Of a stretch of 64,000 bases of DNA, positions 11,311 through 21,659 are shown piece by piece; the first letter of the stretch is position 1; every line of letters begins with the position of its first letter. The stretch is from contig CM057002.1 in the NCBI GenBank assembly GCA_029891345.1, positions 21,280,295 to 21,344,294 of the forward strand, written 5' to 3'. The notes under the pieces are model-generated. The model searched no databases and was not told the origin of the DNA. It saw nothing but the letters and a program-made list of their open reading frames with translations. Source of the DNA: Dryococelus australis. Its lineage: Eukaryota > Arthropoda > Insecta > Phasmatodea > Phasmatidae. The translations under genes and the position numbers were made by a program.

Positions 11311-13071
11311 AAATATTACTCCCCTAATTTTGAAAAATGTAAATAATTAGATAACATATTTTAGTAACATTATGTCACACACAAATATATTTTACCTTTA
11401 TATCAATTGCAGTGGTTCTGATTAAGATGGTATTTAATTGCAGCATTCATGTAAAGCAATAATAAATTACAGCCTTTTGTTGTGCTAAAGTGCTTTTGTA
11501 AAAGTTGACATTCAATTGTGTTATTTTCATGCAGTCGTGTTGTAGGTATCATGAAATTGCTGGTGTTTATTGTACTATGGCATTGCCCCTTAGTTAGGTT
11601 GTACAGCTAGTTAGATAGGAAGTTACTTCCCAGCTGAAAAGTTGCAAATATGGAGAGTGTTTACATTTTGTAAAGAACTTGAACAGCTTTTGCGTTGTTC
11701 TACATTCCTTTAATTTCCTTCGTTCTTGTCACCACACGTCCAGAAGATTTAGAACTTTGTTTCCTTTTCAGCTGTTATCCTCCCAATGTCACTTCCTGTT
11801 GGTGTTCTTGACGTTATCGTTGCTTGACTTTTTTTTGTATTAAACCTCGTACCATACTATCTAACACCTCTTATCACGGATTGAGGGGTTCTTGCACTTT
11901 GAAGCCCTTGCTACACTCTGCAATGCAGGGCGACACAAGGAAATTACTTTCACAAAACACAGTGACCTAAGTCGCTCTGAAGATGACTAAAACTTTTGAG
12001 AGTAGAAAATGCTTAATTCATTAACACTATAAAGAACACTTACAAATTGATGAGAGAATTAATTTACATTTTAATAAACAGCCAAACTACTACAATATTC
12101 ATGCATTAAAATTTTATAAACCCTTTTATAAAACAGTACTTCTCTTTACACGATACTACAAGTGTATAATACTGACTGGAATAATTTAATTAGAAAATTC
12201 TCTTACATATTATTATAAAACATTAGTGAGGGTTCTGACCATCTAACTACAATACAGACTTGACCCATAAAACTTTAAAATGGTAGATTCTTGGGCATTT
12301 AAAACCATTTAATAATCTCACTATTGTAGTATTTTCTTTCTTTGCAGGCTGAGGTAAAAATACAACACTTAAAACAGCCTTAAAAATTTCAAAATTATCA
12401 TGTCACAGCATGAATTTTACAGAAAGATTACTAAGTCTCGTTAAGGAAGTCTGACCTACATGTAATATTTGTCTGCTCGGACATTTTTAAATTATTTGTC
12501 TTTAATTGCCTGTGATACTAAAACTTACTGTGCATTAAAAGTTTTAAACAACCTCTTTAGGGAAAATCAATATATTTTGCAACAGTTATGATATGCTCCC
12601 TTGGAACGTAAATGACAATTAATTCCACTGTCATTATTTACTTTACGTGTCCTAATGTTTACGCTAGGTGATATTAAATACCAAGGCTGAAACATTTATC
12701 AAGTTTCACTAAGTGCCTTACTGCCATATGAAATATTCTACATTTTAATATTCTGAATATTATCTTGAATATCCATCAAAGTCCAATCTTTAGACGACTG
12801 AATAAAGTTCTACCAGCAATAAGGACATCAAGAAGTTCATTTCTACCTTTTGATCCGATGGGCCGTACGTACACGTAGTTTTTACTTAACATGTTAGTCC
12901 AGTTCCCAGCAGCCGAGTCTCTGATGACCAGTTGGTTGCTGGGTTATATATACCACTTTTGGTGAGGGATTTGGCCCCACCACTTTACAACATTTATTAA
13001 TTGTTAAGCATGAAGTATTTTTCAACAATGAAGATTAGAGGACTTCCGCTCCATCCTTATTTCAGTTGACG

Positions 13072-13390
13072 CATGCCACACTGCTGTGAGCGTGCCTGCA
13101 CACTCTACGGGCGACTTTGCCTCACAAACGAGAATGCAAGAGCACGGGGCAAGTCACAAACAGTGGCAGACTACTCTTCATATGCCTACTGAACTGAACC
13201 CATGCTTTGGACATCTTTGGACATGGAAATAATTAACACATTGATGGATGCCAACATGCTGCGCGGTGCGGATGTGCACTCTACGGACGACTTCGCCCCA
13301 TCTACGAGCCACCCGTGCTCAGGGGAGAAATACATAAGTGGCAGATCAAATTATATGTATTGAGTTAGGTAAGCCCATGCACTGGGTAGC
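13072..13390 (+). repeat. diverged tandem duplication, unit about 175 bp
   Basis: The stretch from 13072 (gcatgccacactgctg, then cactctacgggcgacttt, then the word gtggcagac, then cccatgctttgg) recurs from 13247 (gatgccaacatgctgcg, then cactctacggacgacttc, then gtggcagatc, then cccatgcactggg). Order and spacing are kept while the bases have diverged, so this is an old duplication. Confidence 0.55.
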
Positions 13391-13489
13391 GAAATACATA
13401 ATTGTAAATTACGTTCGTAATTACAATCTACTTTGCCCGTACAAATTTATGCATGCAAAAGGCATCCCTGCGAAATAAATGAAAAAGAT

Positions 13490-14140
13490 TTGTGAATTTC
13501 TACTATTTGTCGCTTAGCCCTGGAAGAAGTGTGTGCAACACCGAGAGATGGCAGCACCCCCGTGGCCTTGTGATGTCACTACCAGCCCGCCTTGGAGACA
13601 GGGGTTTTAATTTGTTGTCGCCTCCACATGGGGCGATAAGAAATGAGCGGCGCTCCTGCACCCCCAATAACACTCCCAGCATGTAAGGCAAGGCTACACC
13701 CCCCTTGCTCTGAAGAACTGCTGATGTGAGAAAAATTAGTATAAATAGAAGTCTTATCATCGGTAGATACGTGGGACTCGTCGACCGAAGAGGACGCGAG
13801 CCTTCCTCAGTCTGCAAAGACTTCCTTTACCATAGTCTGCTTAATACTCTTCCTCACATCAGTCTGCTTAAGACTTTCCTACCAAGTCCAACCAAGGACC
13901 CTCGAGTCTGCTCAAAGACTCTCCTCAGCTTGAAGCAAGGCTCTCTTCAGTCTGCGAGGATGCTCTCTCCTCTCCGCGACCTGCAACACGGCGCACTCCA
14001 CTGAAGACCTGCCTCCTTCAACCACTTGAGGACAGCTACTCCATCGTAAGGTAAACCTCACCCTAACCCCGGTATCCCTTACCCCAGTCAACTTCCCGTG
14101 ACCAAGTAGTAACGTGCCTGCACGTCGTAGTTTACTTCTC
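13490..14140 (+). mobile_element. LTR-like block B in the Aven intron
   Basis: The block is GC-richer than its surroundings. It has a TATA box (TATAAATA, 13740-13747) inside ATTAGTATAAA, a word shared with block C. Downstream, cagtctgc followed by aagact-type words recur five to six times (13811-13950), as in a repeat-containing transcribed LTR part. No second copy, primer site or coding domain was seen, so a solo LTR or an unrelated promoter-like repeat are both possible. Confidence 0.35.
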
Positions 14141-14942
14141 TGAGTAACTTCCAGTAGGTGAGCATGGAGTAAAGATTATGTTGCTACATCCGAGGTATGT
14201 TTTCTAGCCGCTGTAAAGTTGCATATTAATTAATTCAACATAGACAGTGACCATCTGTAAGAATGTAGCTTCCGAACAGTGAAAAAATTATAAGAATCGG
14301 CTTTGTAGTTTTCGAGATTAGCCGTTGCATATAAACAAATTAAGAAACTCACATTACCTCTTTATTATACTATTAGTATAGATATTGATGTTTGCCAATA
14401 CCAGTAGTTTGAACTTAACGGAGATGAAAACTTTAATTTCTTCCCCTTTCTCACCCAAACAGTGTTATGGACAATATTTTTCCAACTCAACTAGAAAATA
14501 ATGATTTCTAAAAGTTTCCGTAAATGACAGGATCCTGCACAAAATCATGGAATAATGTAGTAACAAAAGATAGAGTTTGACGTTATTAGTTTTATTTATG
14601 GGGGTGTATTATCTGAATCAGATCAGATTTCATTTGCCATAGAGGATATCTAAAATATTGAGTGAATTTATGTATCAGACCATTAGTGGTGGTTGCACCC
14701 TCTGGTGGAAGTTTAATGCGGCCTGTCACAGCCAGATTTAAATCAGTTGCAAAATTAGCACTGAAGATGCTATATACCAACTTTTCCTGTATAGGCTTGC
14801 CCCTAGGCCTCCATTTTTAAATTTAGGACATGAAGTGATTCCATACGTGGTAGTCTTTAATGTTACCAGCTTGTCATTTACTAACAGTGTGTGTAGATGC
14901 TAACTAGTATTTATAAGTTAATTGACTGTGCATTGTCTGCAG

Positions 14943-15034
14943 AGGACGAAGCAGATAGTGCTTTGCCGCTGGTCGCAAAGAAGGACACTGAAGAGGATCT
15001 CGAAGACTGGCTGGACTCCATGCTGGAGGACTGA
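14943..15034 (+). CDS. Aven: Aven, terminal coding exon
   Basis: After the acceptor TGTCTGCAG (ending 14942) the exon completes a split GAG codon and gives DEADSALPLVAKKD followed by EEDLEDWLDSMLED and the stop TGA (15032-15034). The D/E-L-E-D-W-L-D-S-M ending is the signature C-terminus of Aven. With the two upstream exons the window encodes 522 residues of the protein. Splice phases agree at both junctions, so the gene looks intact over this part. Confidence 0.9.
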
Positions 15035-15638
15035 TGTCCATCGCCACTCCAGTTGGGTTTCCCAGTGCTGGCGGCTTTCGACTTCTCATGGGAACAAGTG
15101 TTTGTTTGCATAAATGCAACACTTCTTGTACATTTTCATGGTTTAAGTTTTTGGTTAACATTAGCCCTTTCACAAATATTTTTATTGTTATTACATAAAA
15201 ACTTGAATTTCTTTTCAAAATTTAAAATTTTTTTGTGTTAACCAATTTTGTACCCTTTAATATATCAACAATCAATTTGTGAGTTGTGATTGTGCCACAT
15301 TTATTGTAACAAATGTAATGTAGTGTCTTGAAACCCAGAATCACGTGATTCTCAAAGAAAGCTTGCGTGGCTGCTCAGATTTTCGGGAAAGTTCTAAGGT
15401 TTTTTTTAGTGTCACAATATGATATTAAATACTACGTAATACAGAAACATAATTGCTGCACAGTAAGTGATACTCTAAAGTTGTTTGTAGCATGGAACCA
15501 TGTTTTTATACTATAGGTTTAAAACAATTTACACCACATGCATGTTAAAGTACGATAGATTTTATTGATGAAATATAACAGTGTAGAACTCAAAAGTCAA
15601 AAAACGTAACAATAATATTCTTCCTGTCAAAACTACTA
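15035..15638 (+). other. Aven 3' untranslated region, end not fixed
   Basis: AT-rich sequence follows the stop codon. A variant polyadenylation signal ATTAAA lies at 15424-15429; the next clear AATAAA is at 17413-17418, followed by a T-rich stretch. If the distal signal is used, the Tc1-like element at 15639-16197 would be part of the 3' UTR. Transcript data would be needed to choose. Confidence 0.4.
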
Positions 15639-16197
15639 CACTATCTACCAAAAATTAACTGGGCACCTGTCCACAGTGTTTGCTCGGTGGTTGCCACTGC
15701 GTTAGAATATCGTAGGGCCTCCTCTTGCGGCTATAACAGCAGCCACCCTGTCTGGCATGCTCTCTACGAGTGTTTGCAGGACATCCACGGGGATTCGTCG
15801 CCATTCCTCTTGCAACCATTCCATGAGTTGAACAGTGGACTTTGGCTGCGCCTAACGAGCCCTCGCCCGGCGATCCAATTCGTCCCAAAGATGTTCTATA
15901 GGGTTGAGGTTGGGGCTCTGTCCAATCGGCGAACATCGTTGTCGGTGCACTACTGTATAGTAGCCCTTGAAACACGGCACCTGGCATTGTCATCCTGGAA
16001 GTAACACGGGTCCATTCCGTAAAAACGCCACAATGTTGGGAGCATTTCATTATCCAGAATGTTACAATAGGCCTCTGTGTTCATGCTACCAGGGACTAAC
16101 ACCAGCGGTCCTACACCGAAGGCCGTGAAACACAAGTCAACTGGCGTACTGAATTACCTATCTTCACGGGTGTCCAATTACTTTTTGGTAGATAGTG
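15639..16197 (-). mobile_element. internally deleted Tc1-like transposon with both ends
   Basis: The ends start CACTATCTACCAAAAA and are near-perfect inverted repeats (26 of 29 bases), each flanked by TA as expected for Tc1/mariner insertion. The minus strand encodes the catalytic half of a Tc1 transposase: ILDNEMLPTLWRFYG, then YFQDDNARCRVSRATIQ with the second catalytic Asp, then broken frames carrying the third catalytic region and IPVDVL-type C-terminal sequence. The N-terminal DNA-binding half is missing between the 16197 end and about 16135. The 559-base length against about 1.6 kb for a full element shows the deletion. Confidence 0.85.
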
Positions 16198-16199
16198 TA

Positions 16200-19100
16200 T
16201 ATTAAATTAAAATATATTTTAAGATTGAACATAGTAAAGTAACCAGGTAGTCACAACACAAGTAGTGGTGGAGGATGTTCTCCCCTCCAGTATCGCAAGT
16301 AAGGTAGGTGTGCAGTGTCGATGGCGTACATGGGATGGGATTCAGAATCAGTAATCATCTGTGGTCACACGCCAAACAGTAATGAGCTGTTATTTGTAGC
16401 AACACAGCAGTTAGTAATCAACTTTTTTTTTTGCATTTTGTCAAAGCAGCTTGAGCATATTGCAGCGAGCGAGGTAGTGGACTTCATGTGCAGAGTAGCC
16501 TTCCTTTTGTGCTATCCAAATTTGAAGGATGCCAGCATATGTGAAGAAATCTGTGACTGCATTGCTTTTCCTTGTGTTCCAATGTCAGAAAGGTGTTAGG
16601 TATCTGTTGCTTGTAATTAGGTACATCCACTTTTTTGCTAAAAGTCTTCCTGTCTAGGTTTATTTCAAAACACTTCAGCTCAGATCCACTTTCGCTATTA
16701 GATGGTTTTAACTGGTGCACGTCTTAAGTGCCTGCCTGTTAATGATCGACGTTAAGTATCTAAATCTCAGATGTTCAGTATCAGAGTATCTTGATTCTGA
16801 TTGGCCCAGTCTAATACATGTCTGTCCATAAAAACACGTGGCCAAACCAAGGAAAATTTGTTGCAGATGTGAACATAGGATATTGTAATTCAGGCTGTTT
16901 GGAATTATTTTAGAAAATTTGGTGTCCATGTCAGTTTCCTGAGGTGGTGTTCTCACTCACTTTCTTGTTTGTCAGGAGCCCAATTATGTTACCATTGCTA
17001 GTTGGGCATAGCATAGATTATGATATTATGATAAGCAGGTAACAGCTATACTTTATGCCATAACAACTTCCACCGAACTTACTGTTTCCACAGTGTATAT
17101 CAGCTATTGATAGCAAAGAAGTGAATGAGAGTCAAGCCAGATACTGGAATGTTAGAATGTTGATTCATGCCTCTGCACTCTTATAGCTGCACACACATAC
17201 ATGTGCACGCATGTGCACACGCGCACAACTCGAAATTCAATTTTTACTGCATCAATCAAACAAATATTTCTGTGGCATTGTGGAAAATTACATGTTCCGA
17301 TCATTAAACAGCAAATTATTTACGAGAAAGTATAAATATGAACTGTACTCACCAATGCATACAAGTCGATATGCAGTACAAAAATGCACCAGTAATACAA
17401 ATAGATTGTAGAAATAAATTTTTAACAATTTTTTTTTTCTCCGCTGTGTTTAGTGATATTTATGTAATTGACCACTTCCGAAATAACCTCGTGTTGATTT
17501 AATCACAAACTCATTCTTTGTTGCAAAAAAGAAAATAAATAACAACAATGGACGTCTAATACTACACATTGTGTATTTACAGAGCACGAAATAAAAAAAA
17601 AACACAAAAATTTTTTGGGATAATAGTACATATGTACATGAAATATGTACTGTAAAATTTTATTAGATGTTTAGGAATCAATATTGCAATGTTGGAAATA
17701 TATCCAATTGTAATTTTGGTTGATAGGCACCTTGTCTTCTGATTCTAAGGCATTGGACTTGATTAAAAAAAGAAGAATACTAAATTGTAGTTTTTATATC
17801 CATGTATTGTGTCATAGTTTTGTCTTTCAGGCAGCGACATTTACAAATACTGTACAGGATTTGTACAACTTCGGAACAAAAAAAAATTATTTCCAAACGT
17901 TTTGCTTCTAAATCTAATGTATGTTGCCCATTCATCCTGTATCAGTCGTCCTCTACAATCTGTATATCCGATAGTGTTCTTGGACGACATGTTTTTAAGG
18001 TCAGAGGATGGACATTGCTTTGTTGACATTGTGCTTTGTGCTTATCTCTGCCGTGAGAAAGCCATATTTTGAATAGTCATTTCTCGGGCAACATAATTTT
18101 AAAAATATCTATACCTGGCTTTTCACACACACATCTTAATCGATGAAGTTAAAACTATACTTTTCCTTGAAACACATGCTCCTCTAACAGGACCAACATG
18201 ATAAATTATTTTCGCTCTGACACACATTGAGGCTCTAGTGTTACTGTGACTACCATTAAGGACCATAAGGTCAGTTGATTTGTGTTAGTCCAAGTGTACT
18301 TATTACTTTCTGGACAATATTGCAGGGAAATGTTTTACATACAAAATTGTTAAATTAACATTTAAGTTTTCATAGCACTGCGACTTGACTACACACAACT
18401 ATGCATATGGCTCTAGTTATACTGATATTTTTATTGCCCTGTAAGCAATTACCAAAAAATTAAGAACTTTAAGGGCCCTTAGAATTAATGTTGGAAACCA
18501 GGGACTCTTTAAGGACTTGTAAGAACTTTACAAACCCTACTGTTCTGTAGCAGTAAACTAACTTGTAATATGTAAATTGTAATGGAATCTATGGAATCTG
18601 GAAGATATTTGCAATTGTAATTAATATTTGTGATTTGCTAATTACTTCATGCAAGTGTTTGGCTAAAGTGATCCATGAACATGTTATGAATTGTGTACAT
18701 ATTTGTAATCACAATGGTGCTGCATTATATATTTCCCATAGCTATTTTGTATGTGCGTTTTCCTGACGTGATTTTTCTTTTGTGCTAATTTTATTCTAGC
18801 AGTTTTATAAAAATGTTTGTATAGTGGAATGTATGTGCGTTTTATTTATATGAATGCAAGTTGCATTAAAAGAAAAAAAAAAAACAAATTTTGCATTTAT
18901 ATTGCTTTTCATGCCTTGTCCATCTTATTCTGTTGATGCTTGTATACATGACTTAAGATTATCCTGTTTTGTTGTCTCGCTTCAACATGATCTGTTTCAC
19001 TTCCATGCCGTCGTGTCCAAATAGGAGCTCTATGCAAGTGGCAGTGCCATGAAATGATGCTGTTTTTTTTTTTTTTCAAACGCACCCAATTAATAAATGA

Positions 19101-19555
19101 TAAAACTAATTATTAAAATTGTAATGTAATGAGTTAAACACAGTGTATTGATATGCATCATCTGCCAGTTCAGTAAACTTTGTGGGGGAAAGTTTCACAC
19201 GTAACACGTTTCCGCGTATTGGACATGCACACTCTACTTTTTGACTTCGTGACATCACTGAGCACCAGTGTTCATATGGGCAAGTCATATGCCATGGTAC
19301 AAGGAAACGCGTGCTTACAGGGCCCGTCGACTGCACGTCACAAGCGACTACAGACACGTGGCCAGAAATTGTGCTGTTCACTCCAAAAGCCATCACACGG
19401 TCACATTATCCCCAGCGGGGGATTTAATTGTTTGGGGAGCCATCGACACACTCTTGGAAGGCAAGCCAGTTCCACAGATTGCTACAGGTGGGCAGCACTC
19501 ATTCCACTGGAGCGCCACAGCCTTCAGAGCCTCCGCAGAGGTGATAAGATGTCAC
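16200..19555. other. AT-rich stretch, no supported gene
   Basis: No coding domain, SINE or MITE was recognised. AATAAA occurs at 17413-17418 with a T-rich tract behind it, and an ATTAAA before an A-rich run at about 18865-18882; either could end a long Aven transcript. A T-run lies at about 19062-19076. Open frames here are short and look like chance. Confidence 0.4.
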
Positions 19556-19556
19556 C

Positions 19557-20375
19557 TCTGACACGTGATAAGAACAGGAAGAACGAATGAGCTACCCTTT
19601 GCAGAGAGAGGCTAACCACCCCCGGGTCCCTCTGTTAGCCTACAAGCTTGGAGAATTAGTATAAAAGGAGGAGCTATTATTTGGCTAAGGGCAGTTGCTG
19701 TGCCTTCCAGCTTGCACAAGGCCAAGGGCATCAGTAGGGTTAAGTTATAGCCGATCCTTCTCTCCCAGTCTACAAAGGCTGGAGATCTTTCTAAAAAAGG
19801 GCAATATCACCAGGCCTTCTGCGTACGTGCCCCAAAAAGCCTGCAACGTCTCCAGGGCAAGTGGTCAGTGTCCCTTCACTCGACAGTCTGTGCAGGCCAG
19901 TGTCTCATTAAAAAAGGTACTGACCACTAGACCTCTCAGCAACCGCGCTCCGGAAGACAGTTCCTGAAGATGCTTTTCTACAACCACCAGCAGCCACCCC
20001 GAGGACACTGCCATTGCTGGCCAACTACAACCAGAGGCCTCCAAAGATGTCCCCCGTACTTCTACCTGGTAATTAGTTCAGTATCATCCGTGGTAGCATG
20101 TCATGCTGGTGTCCCTACTGGACCTCTATTTAGAGTAAAATTACCTGTGCGGTAATTCTAACCAGATTCCTTCAGAACACACTTTGAATAAACTTAGGTT
20201 CTCTTAATTAATGCTAAAATCACTCGTATATCACATTCAGCTTTCTCACTGGCTGTCTTCACCTGCAGTAAATTTTAGCTTCATTTTAATGTGTTTGAAG
20301 TTAGCGAAGCATCGCATTGCTTTCTTTGAGTATCAGTAAATGTGTAGTCAATTAAATCTGAGAGAACCTTTGCAC
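19557..20375 (+). mobile_element. LTR-like block C
   Basis: The layout matches block A: a TATA box (TATAAAAG, 19660-19667) preceded by ATTAGTA, a CAG- and CCA-rich transcribed part, AATAAA at 20187-20192 and CTGAGAGAACCT at 20358-20369. The same final word follows the same kind of block at 7661. No retroelement coding domain follows, so this is either a solo LTR or the start of a non-coding LTR element reaching to about 22.3 kb. Both ends are uncertain. Confidence 0.45.
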
Positions 20376-20565
20376 CCTTTAAATAAAATTGTTTGTCATT
20401 TGATATAAGCCCTCATTTCAGATTCTGTAATAAACTGCTGCCAAGGTAAAACTGGTATCCATGTAAAAACCCTAATAGTAGGGGAAACAGTAAGAGGCAA
20501 ACCAAGATACTGCCAACAGGTAGATCTTTGGCTGCGCCCAAATCACTAGTAACTATAATCCCGTA

Positions 20566-21065
20566 ATGCTGGGTTACACCGTTCGAGTTCAGAGCTGGAC
20601 TGGAGATCGAGACGAAGCTCATTTCGAACCGCCGAAATTGGCAGTTCCAAATCTCGATTCGAGATCAGCAGCTGTCGTCGACAAATGTTGTTTGAAAATA
20701 CGCCAACAGATAGAACTATGTTCAATTGTTTTCTTGGGAAATCAAAACATTATACACACTTGAATATTATTCAGTAAAATTCGTACAACAATAATTCACT
20801 TAAAACATATCGAACATCTAGTTCTATCTATAGTGAAAAATATGCCTACTTCAGTGACATATATTATGAACAAATAGCAAAATTTGTCTCATACGCAATC
20901 TCGATCTTTCACTTTGGAACCAAGATTGACGAATCGGAGATCCAGAATCATGAAATTTCGTTGGTGCAAAACATTTACATTGGAACCAAGATCAAACTGG
21001 ATTCTGGTTCGGAACTAGGTTAATTCGAACTCGGATCGGGGAAGATGTTGGTGCAACTGGGCATA
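20566..21065. mobile_element. possible non-autonomous DNA element with imperfect inverted ends
   Basis: The left end ATGCTGGGTTACACC and the inverse of the right end ATGCCCAGTTGCACC are similar, and both are followed by CGAGTTC-type sequence. The interior has several tcgaacc and gttcc words in inverse orientation. About 500 bases long, no coding capacity. The similarity is partial and no target-site duplication is certain. Confidence 0.35.
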
Positions 21066-21099
21066 AGAGCAACGACCAGACCGGGCAATGAGTTCGACT

Positions 21100-21620
21100 C
21101 CCAGCTTGCAAAGGCCGGAGGAGAGTTAGCAGTGCTCAGACCTGATTGATCTCTGGATGGTTGCTCACCGACGATCCAGGAGTCTATCCCACCTTAAGTT
21201 CAGTCCCAGCTTGAGAAGGCCGGACGCTAGAAATGGAGGGTGAACTTGCTGAGCTCTGGAAGTACACTGGGTTAGGACCATTTTGTAAATACCAGTTTTC
21301 CTTTGCTCGAACTTGCTATGATGTATTGCCAGGTTGGGTGTTCGAACCTATGCCCAGCTTGTGAAGGCCAGAGTAGATACACAACACTCAGAGTGGACCG
21401 ATCTCTAGTGGGTATAGCTCCCAGGATCTCAGGTTTTCCAGCTACCCAATCTTCCAGTCCCAGCATGCGAAGACCGGACTTGGGAACACTGGGTATTTCC
21501 TTGGGTTCTGAAAGTTGCTTACTCGGCAGAAGTTCATGTATTGAATCAAAAGCCCTCGGCAGAATTTTAATGCCTTGCGCAAGAAAAGACAGTTTGTACA
21601 AACAACGGATCGACAAAGGC
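21100..21620 (+). repeat. 253-bp tandem duplication with a recurrent CCCAGCTTG-AAGGCCGGA word
   Basis: The word CCCAGCTTGCAAAGGCCGGA and close variants occur at 21100, 21205, 21353 and 21459. Spacings are 105, 148 and 106, so a unit of about 253 bases holding two half-copies is duplicated in tandem. Related words (ccttccagcttgcacaaggcc, ctcccagtctacaaaggctgg) also occur in block C at about 19700-19790, which links the two regions. Confidence 0.55.
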
Positions 21621-21659
21621 CCTACAGGATACTATCAAAGAGCTAAGTCTTAGAATCAG

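Larger units (their letters stand above)
10710..14942 (+). other. Aven last intron, with MITE and LTR-like insertions
   Basis: The 4233-base intron runs from GTAAGT to TGTCTGCAG and is phase 1: a final G joins AG of the next exon to make GAG. It contains the MITE at 10895-11310, a diverged tandem duplication at 13072-13390 and an LTR-like block at about 13490-14140. The remaining parts, 11311-13070 and 14141-14942, are AT-rich with no recognisable coding or RNA feature. Confidence 0.8.
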
